Shown here one piece after another: positions 17,594 through 27,339 of a DNA stretch of 37,956 nucleotides. Each line of letters starts with the position of its first letter. The stretch's first letter is position 1. The notes under the pieces were generated by a model. The model had not been told where the DNA came from. It ran no database searches and was given only the letters and a program-made list of their open reading frames with translations. The stretch is from NCBI GenBank assembly GCA_963204705.1, contig CAUJHL010000059.1, forward strand, positions 1 through 37,956, given 5' to 3'. Position numbers and translations under genes: made by a program. Origin of the DNA: Pseudomonadota bacterium. GTDB lineage: Bacteria; Pseudomonadota; Gammaproteobacteria; Pseudomonadales; Moraxellaceae.

Positions 17594-18157
17594 TTAACCG
17601 TTGTTTTGCTTTTCCTTGATTTCCGACAGGGTCTTGCAGTCGATGCACTGGGTAGCGGTCGGGCGTGCTTCCAGCCGTCTCAGACCAATTTCGATACCAC
17701 ACGTCTCACAGTAGCCATAGTCAACATTATCAATGGCTTGCAGGGATTGCTCAATTTTACGAATCAGCTTGCGTTCACGATCACGCGTGCGCAGTTCAAT
17801 GGCGAACTCTTCTTCTTGGGTAGCCCGATCGTTAATGTCAGGCAAAGCAGCGGATTCATCCTGCATGTGGTTGACGGTGCGATCCACTTCTTCCATCAGC
17901 TCGGCACGCCAGGCTTCCAGAATTTTGCGAAAATGGGCGAGCTGACCATCAGACATGTATTCTTCATTTTTGGCCGGCTGATAGGGCTCAATGCCATACA
18001 AACCAGCAGCGGTTCCGAGTGCGGCGTTCGCCCGGCTTTTGGCTGGGGTGGCGCGCTTGGTTCGGGCCTTGGTCGTTTTCTCAGTTGATCCAATGGAATC
18101 TATCATGGGCGAATCCTTCGCTTCCTGAGCAGTTTTCTGCTGTTTATCCACTGCCAT
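17594..18157 (-). CDS. dksA: RNA polymerase-binding transcription factor DksA
   Basis: C4 zinc finger CETCGIEIGLRRLEARPTATQCIDC, coiled coil with DINDRATQEEEFAIELRTRDRERKLIRKI. Confidence 0.95.
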   Translation of the reverse strand: MAVDKQQKTAQEAKDSPMIDSIGSTEKTTKARTKRATPAKSRANAALGTAAGLYGIEPYQPAKNEEYMSDGQLAHFRKILEAWRAELMEEVDRTVNHMQDESAALPDINDRATQEEEFAIELRTRDRERKLIRKIEQSLQAIDNVDYGYCETCGIEIGLRRLEARPTATQCIDCKTLSEIKEKQNNG

Positions 18158-18535
18158 GCTGGCACCCTCTCAATCACCTACGGCAAAGTCTGTTGTGTTC
18201 AAAATAACACCAGTATCACCTTTCATCTCACAGTGACACAGCCTATTTTGAGCGCAGGCATCATAAAGAGATTAATGGTCAGTGCCTACTTAAAACAGTA
18301 ACAAAACGTAGCGATGAGCGCCTAACCTGTCACACTTTGCTGCAAACACCGGCCATGTATACCAGGTTGTGCGGTATGGAAGGTATGTGAATCCACAAGG
18401 CGAATGCAGTATACCAGTGTGCAACGGCTGGCGTGGGTTGGGTCAGAATTCGCTGAATTGGTTGAATTGTCTTCAGTAGTGTTGCTTCTGAAACGGCATA
18501 CTTCGGCGACATCGAGTGCCTAAAGCAAAACATGC

Positions 18536-19414
18536 CTAATACCCGAGCGACTCGAAATCCACGCCGGGAGGAATTTCGTCCAGCCGGGAAACGGCTGTTT
18601 CAATACGACCGTCTGGCATTAAATTCAGCCAGCGATAGCCTGGTGGTCGCTTGTCGAGGGCAAATTCACGACTGCCCGGCTTGAACTGGATGCAGGTAGA
18701 AGGGCAACCCAGAATGCGCACCCGGCCATACAGTTTATCGACGGCCTGATGGACATGACCATGCACAATGGCGCGTACATTGGGAAAACGGTCAATCACC
18801 GCCCAGAACTTGCGTGTTTCGGCCAGCATATGGTGATCCAGCCAGGCCGAGCCAACCGGCAGCGGATGGTGGTGCATGGTGACCATGACATGCCGCCCAT
18901 GGCTCAACTGCAGCTGGTTTTCGAGCCATTCCAGTTCGGACCGGCTGAAACGCCCAGCGACCTCGTGATCGACACTGGAATTCAGCATCAGAATCGTCCA
19001 GTTACTGCGCTCGATGACGCACGGCGTGATGCAGGAAGGCGTGTGCCGGCTATCATTGAACATGGCGTCCAGATCATGATTGCCCTGCAACCAGTAATGG
19101 GGCGTCTCCAGCGCGCTGACTGCTTCATAAAAGCGCTGATAGGTTTGGGGTGAGGGTGCCTGCGCGATGTCGCCAGTAATCAGGAGTAATTCGCGATCCG
19201 GCTGTTCTTCGGTCAATAGGGCCAGTACTTGCTGAAAACTGTCTTCGGTATTCATCCCGAGCAGACAATGCGCTTTATCGGTAAATAAATGCGGATCGGA
19301 AAACTGGACGACATTCACCACTGGAAAATTCACAGACATGCCCGCGTCAGTGTCCTCGTCCTGTGGAGAGGGCGACGGCACCGGGCTAAAACTGTCGTGA
19401 TTGCCAGCAGTCAT
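18536..19414 (-). CDS. cpdA: 3',5'-cyclic-AMP phosphodiesterase (CpdA-like metallophosphoesterase)
   Basis: QFSDPHLF, ITGDIAQ, LQGNHD, VTMHHHPLPVGSAWLDHHML, IVHGHVHQ. Confidence 0.9.
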   Translation of the reverse strand: MTAGNHDSFSPVPSPSPQDEDTDAGMSVNFPVVNVVQFSDPHLFTDKAHCLLGMNTEDSFQQVLALLTEEQPDRELLLITGDIAQAPSPQTYQRFYEAVSALETPHYWLQGNHDLDAMFNDSRHTPSCITPCVIERSNWTILMLNSSVDHEVAGRFSRSELEWLENQLQLSHGRHVMVTMHHHPLPVGSAWLDHHMLAETRKFWAVIDRFPNVRAIVHGHVHQAVDKLYGRVRILGCPSTCIQFKPGSREFALDKRPPGYRWLNLMPDGRIETAVSRLDEIPPGVDFESLGY

Positions 19415-19865
19415 GAATCGAGGAGTTCCTAACGGGTTGTGGTTATCTTAAAGTGATGATTGCTTAGTGTATTCATTAATCACGTCAAAAGCGGCGAGCG
19501 GTGTGGTCAGAGTGGTCAGTACAGTCATGAAAACTGGACAACCCTGAAAATGGCCAACGCACATTTTCCGAAAAGCCGCTTTCCAATGGGCCAGAAAACA
19601 TGCTGACTGGAGTTGGGGAATATGACGTGACTCACTTTAAGGCTCACTCCACAACTCACCATCCACGACCCATGAAACGGGTGCAGCTCCTGCTTTTTTT
19701 GCATGATGTCATTTCAGTCATTGTGCCATAGTATTTTTCGACAGAGTCAGACACGCGTCACGAAAAGTCCAGAGCCTTCCGCCATTTATCGGCAGATGAG
19801 TCGACGACTCCCCATGATTTATGCCATCAGTCTGCTAAAGCTACGCCCGTTCAATCATTCCTCTC

Positions 19866-20636
19866 TCAGGGGTATGTTCGCTGGGCTGGCGCGGGGGATT
19901 CTGGGGCCGGGTGTGCACCTGTAATAGTAGGAATCGGGCTGGGGCCAGAGCTGATCGTGGGCAGTACGCCAGCCATGCCGTATTTGGGGCCAAGCGAGTT
20001 CAGAATCATTTTTGCGTCAAAAGCGGCGGCTGCAGGAGCTAAGGCAGGGGACGTGGAATTGGTGGCTAATTGACCGTCTGTAACGGCTATAGTGGCATTC
20101 TGTGAGCAACGAATGGTATAGACAACCGGCTCAACGATTTCATGCACGATGATGGTTTCCCCCCAGCCATCGTAAGGAAAACTGGAAAAACCACCAAAAG
20201 GCCCATATCCAGGGAAATATGGTCTGCCAGGATAGGCCCAGTCTGACCGGTGTCCTGTGGAAATATAGACAGGCTGCTGTATCACGCGGGTGGTGCGGGG
20301 CCGTTCCAGCTGGCCCAGTATGACAAAATACCGAAAGCCCCGATTCAGGGTGAGGCGAGCCGCATGCAATAACGCCAGCTCATCTGCTTGAGCCTGTGTC
20401 GTATCCGGCCCCGGTTGAAAGCTCACCCGAAACACATCGGTATTGAGCTGGTATTCTTCTGCGGTACCGAGTGGCGGCGGCGATGAAAAGCGTGTCGGCT
20501 GGCTGGCACAGGCCGAAAGTAAACCGATCAGTATCAATGCCAGACTGGTTTTTAAACGACTGGCCGCTAAACCGGCGGTCTTTGGCAGGGGAGATAACTG
20601 TTGAGGTTGTACCGCGGGTATGTGCGTCCTCGGCAT
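19866..20636 (-). CDS. Putative lipoprotein of unknown function
   Basis: ORF with lipobox LLSAC; resembles the CC0125/CC1285 lipoprotein type (AARLTLNRGFRYFVI). Confidence 0.7.
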   Translation of the reverse strand: MPRTHIPAVQPQQLSPLPKTAGLAASRLKTSLALILIGLLSACASQPTRFSSPPPLGTAEEYQLNTDVFRVSFQPGPDTTQAQADELALLHAARLTLNRGFRYFVILGQLERPRTTRVIQQPVYISTGHRSDWAYPGRPYFPGYGPFGGFSSFPYDGWGETIIVHEIVEPVVYTIRCSQNATIAVTDGQLATNSTSPALAPAAAAFDAKMILNSLGPKYGMAGVLPTISSGPSPIPTITGAHPAPESPAPAQRTYP

Positions 20637-20797
20637 GATGGCGATCCTTTCCGTCCAGACTATGCTGCCAGCTTAACCCCTGCAAACGCTGGACTCCAGT
20701 AGTTGAATGCGCTCCAGCGTAGTGTTTTTTCGTGGTCGTGTTTTTTGTGTTATAAAATCGCGCTGGCGCAAGCCCGTTTTCACTCAAGTGAGTCATT

Positions 20798-22381
20798 ATG
20801 TCTGCACCAGACACCGCAACTTTTCAGCTTCCCCAGTGGCTAAACCCCCAGCTCTTACAGGGCATGTTGCGCGGTATTGAAAAAGAATCCCTGCGCATGC
20901 AACCCGATGGTCATTTGTCGCAACAGCCCCATCCGCAAGCGTTGGGGTCGGCACTGACGCATCCCCAGATTACCACGGATTATTCCGAAGCCCTGATGGA
21001 GCTGATTACGCCTCCTTGTGACAGTCCGACGGCCGCATTGGAACAGATGACACTGCTGCATGCGGTGGTTGCCCGCTCCCTGCCGGAAGGCGAGCGGTTG
21101 TGGCCGATGTCGATGCCCTGCATGCTCTCCATGGAAGATGAGGAAATTCCACTGGCCCAGTACGGCAGCTCCAATCTGGGGAAATTCAAAACCCTCTATC
21201 GGCGCGGGCTGGGCGTTCGTTATGGTCGTCGTATGCAGACGATTGCGGGAATTCACTACAATGTGTCGTTTCCGGAAGGGTTTTTTCAGCAATGGCAGTC
21301 GTCTGTTGCAGATGCACAGGGCTCATTACAGGCATTTACCAGTGCGCGCTATTTGGGTCTGATTCGAAATTTTCAGCGATTGTTGCCGCTCGTCATCTAT
21401 CTATTAGGCGCTAGCCCTGTCGTCTGCGGCTGTTTCCTGAAAGGCAGGGCGCATGACTTGCAGCCCTTGATGCCGGGTAACTGGTATTTACCGGAAGCGA
21501 CCGCACTCCGCATGGGGAAACTGGGGTATCAAAACAGTGCCCAGCGTGAATTAGGCATTCATTACAATGACTTGAATGAATATGTGAGTGGGCTGCGGGC
21601 CGCTACCGCAACGCCGTTTGAGGCATTTGCCCAACTCGGTCTGGAAGATGAGCAGAATGAGCCGCTGCAGATTAATGACCACGTTCTGCAAATCGAAAAC
21701 GAATACTACAGCCTGATCCGGCCCAAACAGATTGCCCAGTCGGGAGAAACACCCGCTCAGGCACTCGCCAATCGCGGTATTCAGTATGTGGAGCTGCGGG
21801 CGGTGGATCTGGATCCGTTTAGTCCCATTGGCATTAGCCTTGAAACCGCCTGTTTTCTGGAAACGCTGGCGCTGTACGCCATGCTGTTGCCGAGTCCGGA
21901 GATGTCGGCGAGTGAAGAGGATGAGTGCCACCTCAATCAGAACCGGATGGTGGAACGGGGTCGTCAATCCGGCATTACGCTGCACATTCAGGGTGATGAG
22001 GTCTCATTTCAGGACTGGGCTGGCCAGCATCTGAACGCCATGCAGCCACTTGCTGCACTCCTGGATCAGCAAGCGCAGGCGGCGTCTGGCGCGACTTCGA
22101 ATTGTTATCAGCACGCACTGAGCGCGATGCAGCAGCGACTCTCTCATTCGGACATCACGCTTTCGGCCCAGTTGCTTGATCGCATCCGGGATGCGGGTGG
22201 CATGGCGACACTTGGCAAGCAACTGGCAGAGACTTATCAGCAGTCGTTTCAACAGCAGGAGCTCCCCCCGGAACGTGTTGCTCAGTTCGAGGCACTGGCA
22301 AAACATTCTCTCAGTCAGCAGGCAGCGCTGGAACAGGATAGCCTGCCGTTTGAGGCATTTTTGGCGCCTTATCGTCAATAG
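20798..22381 (+). CDS. gshA: Glutamate-cysteine ligase
   Basis: GIEKESLRM, YSEALMELITPP, IAGIHYNVSFPE, YVELRAVDLDPFSPIGI. Confidence 0.96.
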   Translation: MSAPDTATFQLPQWLNPQLLQGMLRGIEKESLRMQPDGHLSQQPHPQALGSALTHPQITTDYSEALMELITPPCDSPTAALEQMTLLHAVVARSLPEGERLWPMSMPCMLSMEDEEIPLAQYGSSNLGKFKTLYRRGLGVRYGRRMQTIAGIHYNVSFPEGFFQQWQSSVADAQGSLQAFTSARYLGLIRNFQRLLPLVIYLLGASPVVCGCFLKGRAHDLQPLMPGNWYLPEATALRMGKLGYQNSAQRELGIHYNDLNEYVSGLRAATATPFEAFAQLGLEDEQNEPLQINDHVLQIENEYYSLIRPKQIAQSGETPAQALANRGIQYVELRAVDLDPFSPIGISLETACFLETLALYAMLLPSPEMSASEEDECHLNQNRMVERGRQSGITLHIQGDEVSFQDWAGQHLNAMQPLAALLDQQAQAASGATSNCYQHALSAMQQRLSHSDITLSAQLLDRIRDAGGMATLGKQLAETYQQSFQQQELPPERVAQFEALAKHSLSQQAALEQDSLPFEAFLAPYRQ

Positions 22382-22407
22382 GTTAGGTCTGGCTGCGCTG
22401 AGGCCAG

Positions 22408-22483
22408 ACTGCACTGTTTCCAAACTGCACTGTTGCGAAACTCCACTGTCAAGAAACCGCTGTCATGAAACTGCCGTGATGAA
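22408..22483. repeat. 16/14-bp imperfect tandem repeat, 5 copies, between gshA and dsbB
   Basis: ACTGCACTGTTTCCAA / ACTGCACTGTTGCGAA / ACTCCACTGTCAAGAA / ACCGCTGTCATGAA / ACTGCCGTGATGAA. Confidence 0.85.
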
Positions 22484-22498
22484 AAAAGGAACAACACG

Positions 22499-23050
22499 AT
22501 GAGCACAACCACGAACACGACGACACACAAACCGATGGCCTGGCTGCTGGGCTACCGTTTTTTTAACCTGCTACTGGTTGCAGGGGCGGTCGTAGGTATG
22601 GGGTTTGCGTGGTATTTACAGGAATATCAACATCTTGATCCGTGTCCGCTGTGCATTTTCCAGCGGGTGGGCCTGATCTCGATGGGGGTATTTGCACTGA
22701 TTGCCTTTGTGCATCATCCCCGCCATATCTGGCTGCGCCGGATGTATTCTTTACTGGCCTTTCTGGGCATTAGCTGGTCGGTCGGCGTCGCCAGTCGCCA
22801 TGTCTGGTTGCAGCATTTGCCGCCTGAAGATGTACCAGCCTGTGGGCCAGGGCTGGACTATTGGATGGATACCTTTCCCATGAATGAAGTCGTGCGCAAG
22901 GTACTGCATGGCTCCGGCGAATGCGCCAAAGTGGACTGGACTTTTCTGGGCTGGTCGCTGCCCCACTGGTCGTTGTTGTTTTTTCTGGGATTGGCAGTGA
23001 TTGCGCTGTGGCAGCTGGTGCGCCCTCATCATGAGCTTCGTGGCATATAA
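22499..23050 (+). CDS. dsbB: Disulfide bond formation protein B
   Basis: Four TMs, DPCPLCIFQRVGL (CxxC) and second periplasmic cysteines. Confidence 0.93.
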   Translation: MSTTTNTTTHKPMAWLLGYRFFNLLLVAGAVVGMGFAWYLQEYQHLDPCPLCIFQRVGLISMGVFALIAFVHHPRHIWLRRMYSLLAFLGISWSVGVASRHVWLQHLPPEDVPACGPGLDYWMDTFPMNEVVRKVLHGSGECAKVDWTFLGWSLPHWSLLFFLGLAVIALWQLVRPHHELRGI

Positions 23051-23097
23051 CACGACCACTGCTCTCCCACCTTATCCGCTCCGCATCAAACATAGAA

Positions 23098-23126
23098 TCA
23101 AAAAAAGACCCTGATTGCTCAGGGTC
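23098..23126 (-). terminator. Rho-independent terminator downstream of the WS/DGAT gene
   Basis: Minus-strand GACCCTGA-GCAA-TCAGGGTC followed by TTTTTTT. Confidence 0.88.
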
Positions 23127-23158
23127 AGGTTACTCAGGTTCAGTTTGCTCAAGGTCAG
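23115..23158. repeat. 14-15-bp imperfect tandem repeat, 3 copies
   Basis: TTGCTCAGGGTCAGG / TTACTCAGGTTCAG / TTTGCTCAAGGTCAG. Confidence 0.75.
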
Positions 23159-23180
23159 TCTCTCGCCTTTGGGGAAGTTC

Positions 23181-24584
23181 TCAGGTTGAAGCGGCTCGTT
23201 GCTCCAGATCTTCCAGTGCTTCCAGACTGTACACTGCGAGGCGCTGCAAATGCGGAATACTGTCACGGCAGCCAATAAACCCAAAGTTCAGCGTGTCGAG
23301 ATAACTCATCACCGTGATATTGAGTCCGTAGCCGTGCATCGGGATGGACAAGGGAAAATAGGAGTCCATTTTGTAGCCCCGGAAATACAGCGGCATAGTG
23401 GGCCCAGGGACGTTGGAAATCACCACGTTAAACGCTGGACGTACCTTGCCAGGCAGGCCGGGAACCTGAGACAACAGCATCGGACTCATCAGCATTGCGC
23501 TGAACTGAACAATCGCCGCACGGGAAAGCGTAGACAGCTGTTCCTTGGCATGCGTCGTCGAGGCAATGATGTGGCGGATTCGCTCGACGGGATCGGCCAG
23601 ATGCGTCCCCAGCGAGGCCAGAATGGTGCCAATTGCATTACCGCCGCCGATGTCGTCCTTGGGCCGGATATTAACCGGTAGCATCGCCACTAGCGGTTCA
23701 TCGGGCAGGGCATTTTGTTCCAGCATCAACTGGCGCAAGGCAGACGCGCAGACGGCCAGCACCACATCGTTCAGGGTGCCGTGATACTGCGAGGCGACCT
23801 TTTTCAGCCGTTCAATCGACATGATCTGGGTGGCAAAGCGCCGGTTGCGGCTAATAGCCTGATTGATAATGGATTTTGGTGCCTGCATCGGCGCAATCAG
23901 CAGATCGTCCCGCGCCTTGAAGGAGCGCACCACATTCATAAAAGCATGGCCGGCATCGCGGCTAGCGTGTAGTTGCTCCTGTAATACCGCAAACAGGCCA
24001 TCGAGTGAGGGTGTTTCCTGCCGGGCAGGCATGCCATCTTCGCGGGGTGGACGCTTAAAGGGTTCCTGCAAATAAAACAGCGGTGTGTCCAGCTCGTCCA
24101 CGGACTTTGACATGGTATGAGTCAGCAGTTTGATGCCGGTATAGCCGTCAACCAGGGAATGATGTACCTTGAAATAAATCGCAAAACGATCATTTTCCAG
24201 GCCTTCAATAAAATGTACTTCCCAAGGTGGACGATGCTGGTCGATGTGATGGCTGTGGAGACGTGACACCAGAATCCCCAGTTCTTTTTCATCGCCGGGA
24301 TGGGGCAACGCAGAGCGCCGGACGTGGTATTCCACATCAAAGTGCTCATCTTCGATCCAGCATTGCAGGGGATGATTCAGAAAAAAGGGATAGCGCAGCT
24401 TGAGATTCCACGGAACCTTGACGTCCAGCGAGGCTTTGACTTCGTCCATCAACTCGCGCAAAAAATTTTCAGGAGCAGGCCGCTGGGGGCTGAACTGCAT
24501 GAGCGCACCGACGTGCATCATGGATTCACGGGATTCTCCCGCTAAAAATACCCGGTCGATTACATTAATACTTTTCGCCGTCAT
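23181..24584 (-). CDS. Wax ester synthase / diacylglycerol acyltransferase (WS/DGAT)
   Basis: Active-site FKVHHSLVDGYTG (HHxxxDG), VISNVPGPTMPLYFRG, NDVVLAVCASALR. Confidence 0.94.
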   Translation of the reverse strand: MTAKSINVIDRVFLAGESRESMMHVGALMQFSPQRPAPENFLRELMDEVKASLDVKVPWNLKLRYPFFLNHPLQCWIEDEHFDVEYHVRRSALPHPGDEKELGILVSRLHSHHIDQHRPPWEVHFIEGLENDRFAIYFKVHHSLVDGYTGIKLLTHTMSKSVDELDTPLFYLQEPFKRPPREDGMPARQETPSLDGLFAVLQEQLHASRDAGHAFMNVVRSFKARDDLLIAPMQAPKSIINQAISRNRRFATQIMSIERLKKVASQYHGTLNDVVLAVCASALRQLMLEQNALPDEPLVAMLPVNIRPKDDIGGGNAIGTILASLGTHLADPVERIRHIIASTTHAKEQLSTLSRAAIVQFSAMLMSPMLLSQVPGLPGKVRPAFNVVISNVPGPTMPLYFRGYKMDSYFPLSIPMHGYGLNITVMSYLDTLNFGFIGCRDSIPHLQRLAVYSLEALEDLEQRAAST

Positions 24585-24932
24585 GCCAACAATCCTTTGC
24601 TGCGGTTTGCCGTAAAGCGTGCCGCTGATGAGCGTATAGGGTTCTCAGTCAGTAAAACACTGGCAGTCCATGGCAGTCAATCCGGCTTCACGCAAAATTT
24701 CCTTGCTTACCGTATCGCTGGGGTGGACGGCTCAGAGTGTGCCCAGTTTTGCATAGTTCACCAATTCCAGAAAATCAGTACGGCTCTCAGAACGACAGTA
24801 CTTGTCCCACTGTTGCTGTACAGGCTTGGGATTCTGGGCCAAAACGCCTATGATCCTCCCTTTGCCCGCACCTGCAGGATGGCAGGAGTTGCATGGGGCT
24901 TTTTTTCCGATGCGTTATTCAGGCGGTAGTCC

Positions 24933-27176
24933 ATGACCGAATTGCACCACGCAGCGACCGAGAGTCGTTCCGTCGCTGAGTTCACAGAGCTTGCTTATCT
25001 CAACTACGCCATGTACGTGATCATGGATCGGGCATTGCCGCATATTTCGGATGGCCTTAAGCCAGTGCAGCGGCGCATTGTCTATGCAATGAGTGAGCTG
25101 GGATTAAAATCCAGCGCAAAGCCCAAAAAGTCCGCACGGACAGTTGGTGATGTGCTGGGCAAATACCATCCGCATGGCGACACTGCCTGTTATGAGGCGA
25201 TGGTGCTGATGGCACAGCCCTTTAGTTATCGCTATCCGCTAGTGGAAGGGCAGGGCAACTGGGGCTCGCCAGACGATCCAAAGTCCTTTGCTGCGATGCG
25301 TTACACCGAGGCCAAATTATCGGCTTACAGTGAAGTTTTGCTCAGCGAACTGGGTCAGGGCACCACCCGCTGGCAGGACAATTTTGACGGTACCCTTCAG
25401 GAGCCGGTCACACTGCCTGCCCGTTTGCCCAACATTTTGCTGAATGGTACCACGGGCATCGCGGTGGGCATGGCGACGGATATTCCGCCGCATAATCTGC
25501 GTGAAGTGGTGAAAGGCACCATTGCCCTGCTCAAAAATCCCGATTTGACTGATGCAAAACTGGCCACACTGATCCCCGGGCCGGATTTGCCCACGGCGGC
25601 AGAAATTATTTCCAGTCCAGACGATTTGCTGAAAATCCAGACCAGTGGACGTGGCAGTTACCGGATGCGCGCCATTTACCGCATGGAAAAAGGGGAAATC
25701 ATCATCACGGCCTTGCCCTATCAGGTGTCGGGCAACAAGATTATCCAGCAGATTGCCGATCAGATTCAGGCCAAAAAACTGCCCCTCGTTACCAATGTAC
25801 GCGACGAATCCGACCACGAGCATCCCACGCGCTTAGTCATCGAACTTCGCTCCAATCGCGTCGATGCCGCTGCCGTCATGAGCCACCTGTTTGCCACCAC
25901 GGATCTGGAAACCAGCTACCGGGTCAATCTGAACATGATCGGGCTGGATGGCCGGCCACAGGTGAAATCCATTCGCCAGATCCTGCTGGAATGGCTGGTG
26001 CATCGCCGGCAAACCGTGCGTGACCGCCTGAGCTGGCAACTGGACCGGATTGAAAAACGCCTGCATATCCTGGCGGGCCTGCTGATTGCCTACCTGAATA
26101 TTGATGAAGTGATTCGCATCATTCGCACGGAGGATCAGCCCAAGCCGGTGCTGATGTCGCATTTTGGCATTGATGCGATTCAGGCTGAAGCCATTTTGGA
26201 GCTCAAGCTGCGCCATCTTGCCAAGCTGGAAGAAATGGAAATTCGCCGTGAACAGGACGAACTGGCGGCGCAGGCCGCGGTGATTCGGGAGCAACTCAAT
26301 AATCCGGAATCACTGACGACACTGATTGCTGAAGAACTGCAAGCGGATGCCAAAAAGTACGGCGACGCCCGTCGATCGCCCATCGAACAGCGTGAAGAAG
26401 CCATTGAGCTCAAAGAAAGCGACATGGCACCGGCTGAAAGTGTGACGGTTATTCTCTCGCAAGCGGGCTGGATCCGATCGGCCAAAGGGGCGGAAGTTGA
26501 CGTACAGCAACTGGCCTACAAATCGGGGGATGCTTACCTGAGTCACGCGGTGGGCAAAAGCAACCAGCGGGTGTATTTGCTGGACAATGCCGGTCGTAGC
26601 TATGCCCTGAGCGCGCAATCACTGCCTTCGGCTCGGGGACAGGGCGAGCCAGTCACCAGTCGCCTGAGCCCGCCGCCAGGCCACCGCTTTACTCAGTTGC
26701 TCATGGGACGGGACGAGGAACAGCTACTCTTGGCGAATAGTCAGGGCTATGGCTTTTTGACCACTTTGGGTCAGCTCGACAGCCACACCAAGGCGGGCAA
26801 GGCGGTCGTCAGTTTGCCGGAAACGGCGGAATTGCTGCCTGCCATCCCGGTACCTGCAGGCGGTGAACACCTGGTCATTTTATCGAGCACAGGCCGCCTG
26901 TTGATGTATCCCTTGTCTGAGTTGCCCATTTTGGCAAAAGGCAAGGGTAACAAGCTGATTCAGCTCGATCTTACTGCTCAGGAAACCATCCGTGGCATGG
27001 TGATTGTTGGGCCATCTCAGAGTCTGGAAATCGGCACGCCCAGCAAGCGCCAGCGGTTCCGTCCCGATCAGCTCGCCCACTATCAGGGCAGTCGTGGCCA
27101 GCGCGGACATCTGTTGCCCAAGGGTTTGCAGAAAGCCACCGAGCTGCGCCGGGTGACAGAGCCCGCGCAGGATTAG
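24933..27176 (+). CDS. parC: DNA topoisomerase IV subunit A
   Basis: [59 protein letters not shown]. Confidence 0.97.
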   Translation: MTELHHAATESRSVAEFTELAYLNYAMYVIMDRALPHISDGLKPVQRRIVYAMSELGLKSSAKPKKSARTVGDVLGKYHPHGDTACYEAMVLMAQPFSYRYPLVEGQGNWGSPDDPKSFAAMRYTEAKLSAYSEVLLSELGQGTTRWQDNFDGTLQEPVTLPARLPNILLNGTTGIAVGMATDIPPHNLREVVKGTIALLKNPDLTDAKLATLIPGPDLPTAAEIISSPDDLLKIQTSGRGSYRMRAIYRMEKGEIIITALPYQVSGNKIIQQIADQIQAKKLPLVTNVRDESDHEHPTRLVIELRSNRVDAAAVMSHLFATTDLETSYRVNLNMIGLDGRPQVKSIRQILLEWLVHRRQTVRDRLSWQLDRIEKRLHILAGLLIAYLNIDEVIRIIRTEDQPKPVLMSHFGIDAIQAEAILELKLRHLAKLEEMEIRREQDELAAQAAVIREQLNNPESLTTLIAEELQADAKKYGDARRSPIEQREEAIELKESDMAPAESVTVILSQAGWIRSAKGAEVDVQQLAYKSGDAYLSHAVGKSNQRVYLLDNAGRSYALSAQSLPSARGQGEPVTSRLSPPPGHRFTQLLMGRDEEQLLLANSQGYGFLTTLGQLDSHTKAGKAVVSLPETAELLPAIPVPAGGEHLVILSSTGRLLMYPLSELPILAKGKGNKLIQLDLTAQETIRGMVIVGPSQSLEIGTPSKRQRFRPDQLAHYQGSRGQRGHLLPKGLQKATELRRVTEPAQD

Positions 27177-27339
27177 TCCAATTGCATGGCGCGGCTTGCG
27201 TAAATGCACAGAATGTGAAAGATTCAGGGCATAGGAAGATAACGACGGGCCAATCGCTAGGGTCTCCAGCGACCCGGATCGTGGGATGTGGCAGGCAATG
27301 GCTTGCCCATCGATAAAATCAGCAAGGAGAGGACAGCGC

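Noticed and set aside
18330-18533. 67-aa minus ORF between dksA and cpdA
   Set aside because: No family features and no clear RBS; likely non-coding intergenic sequence.
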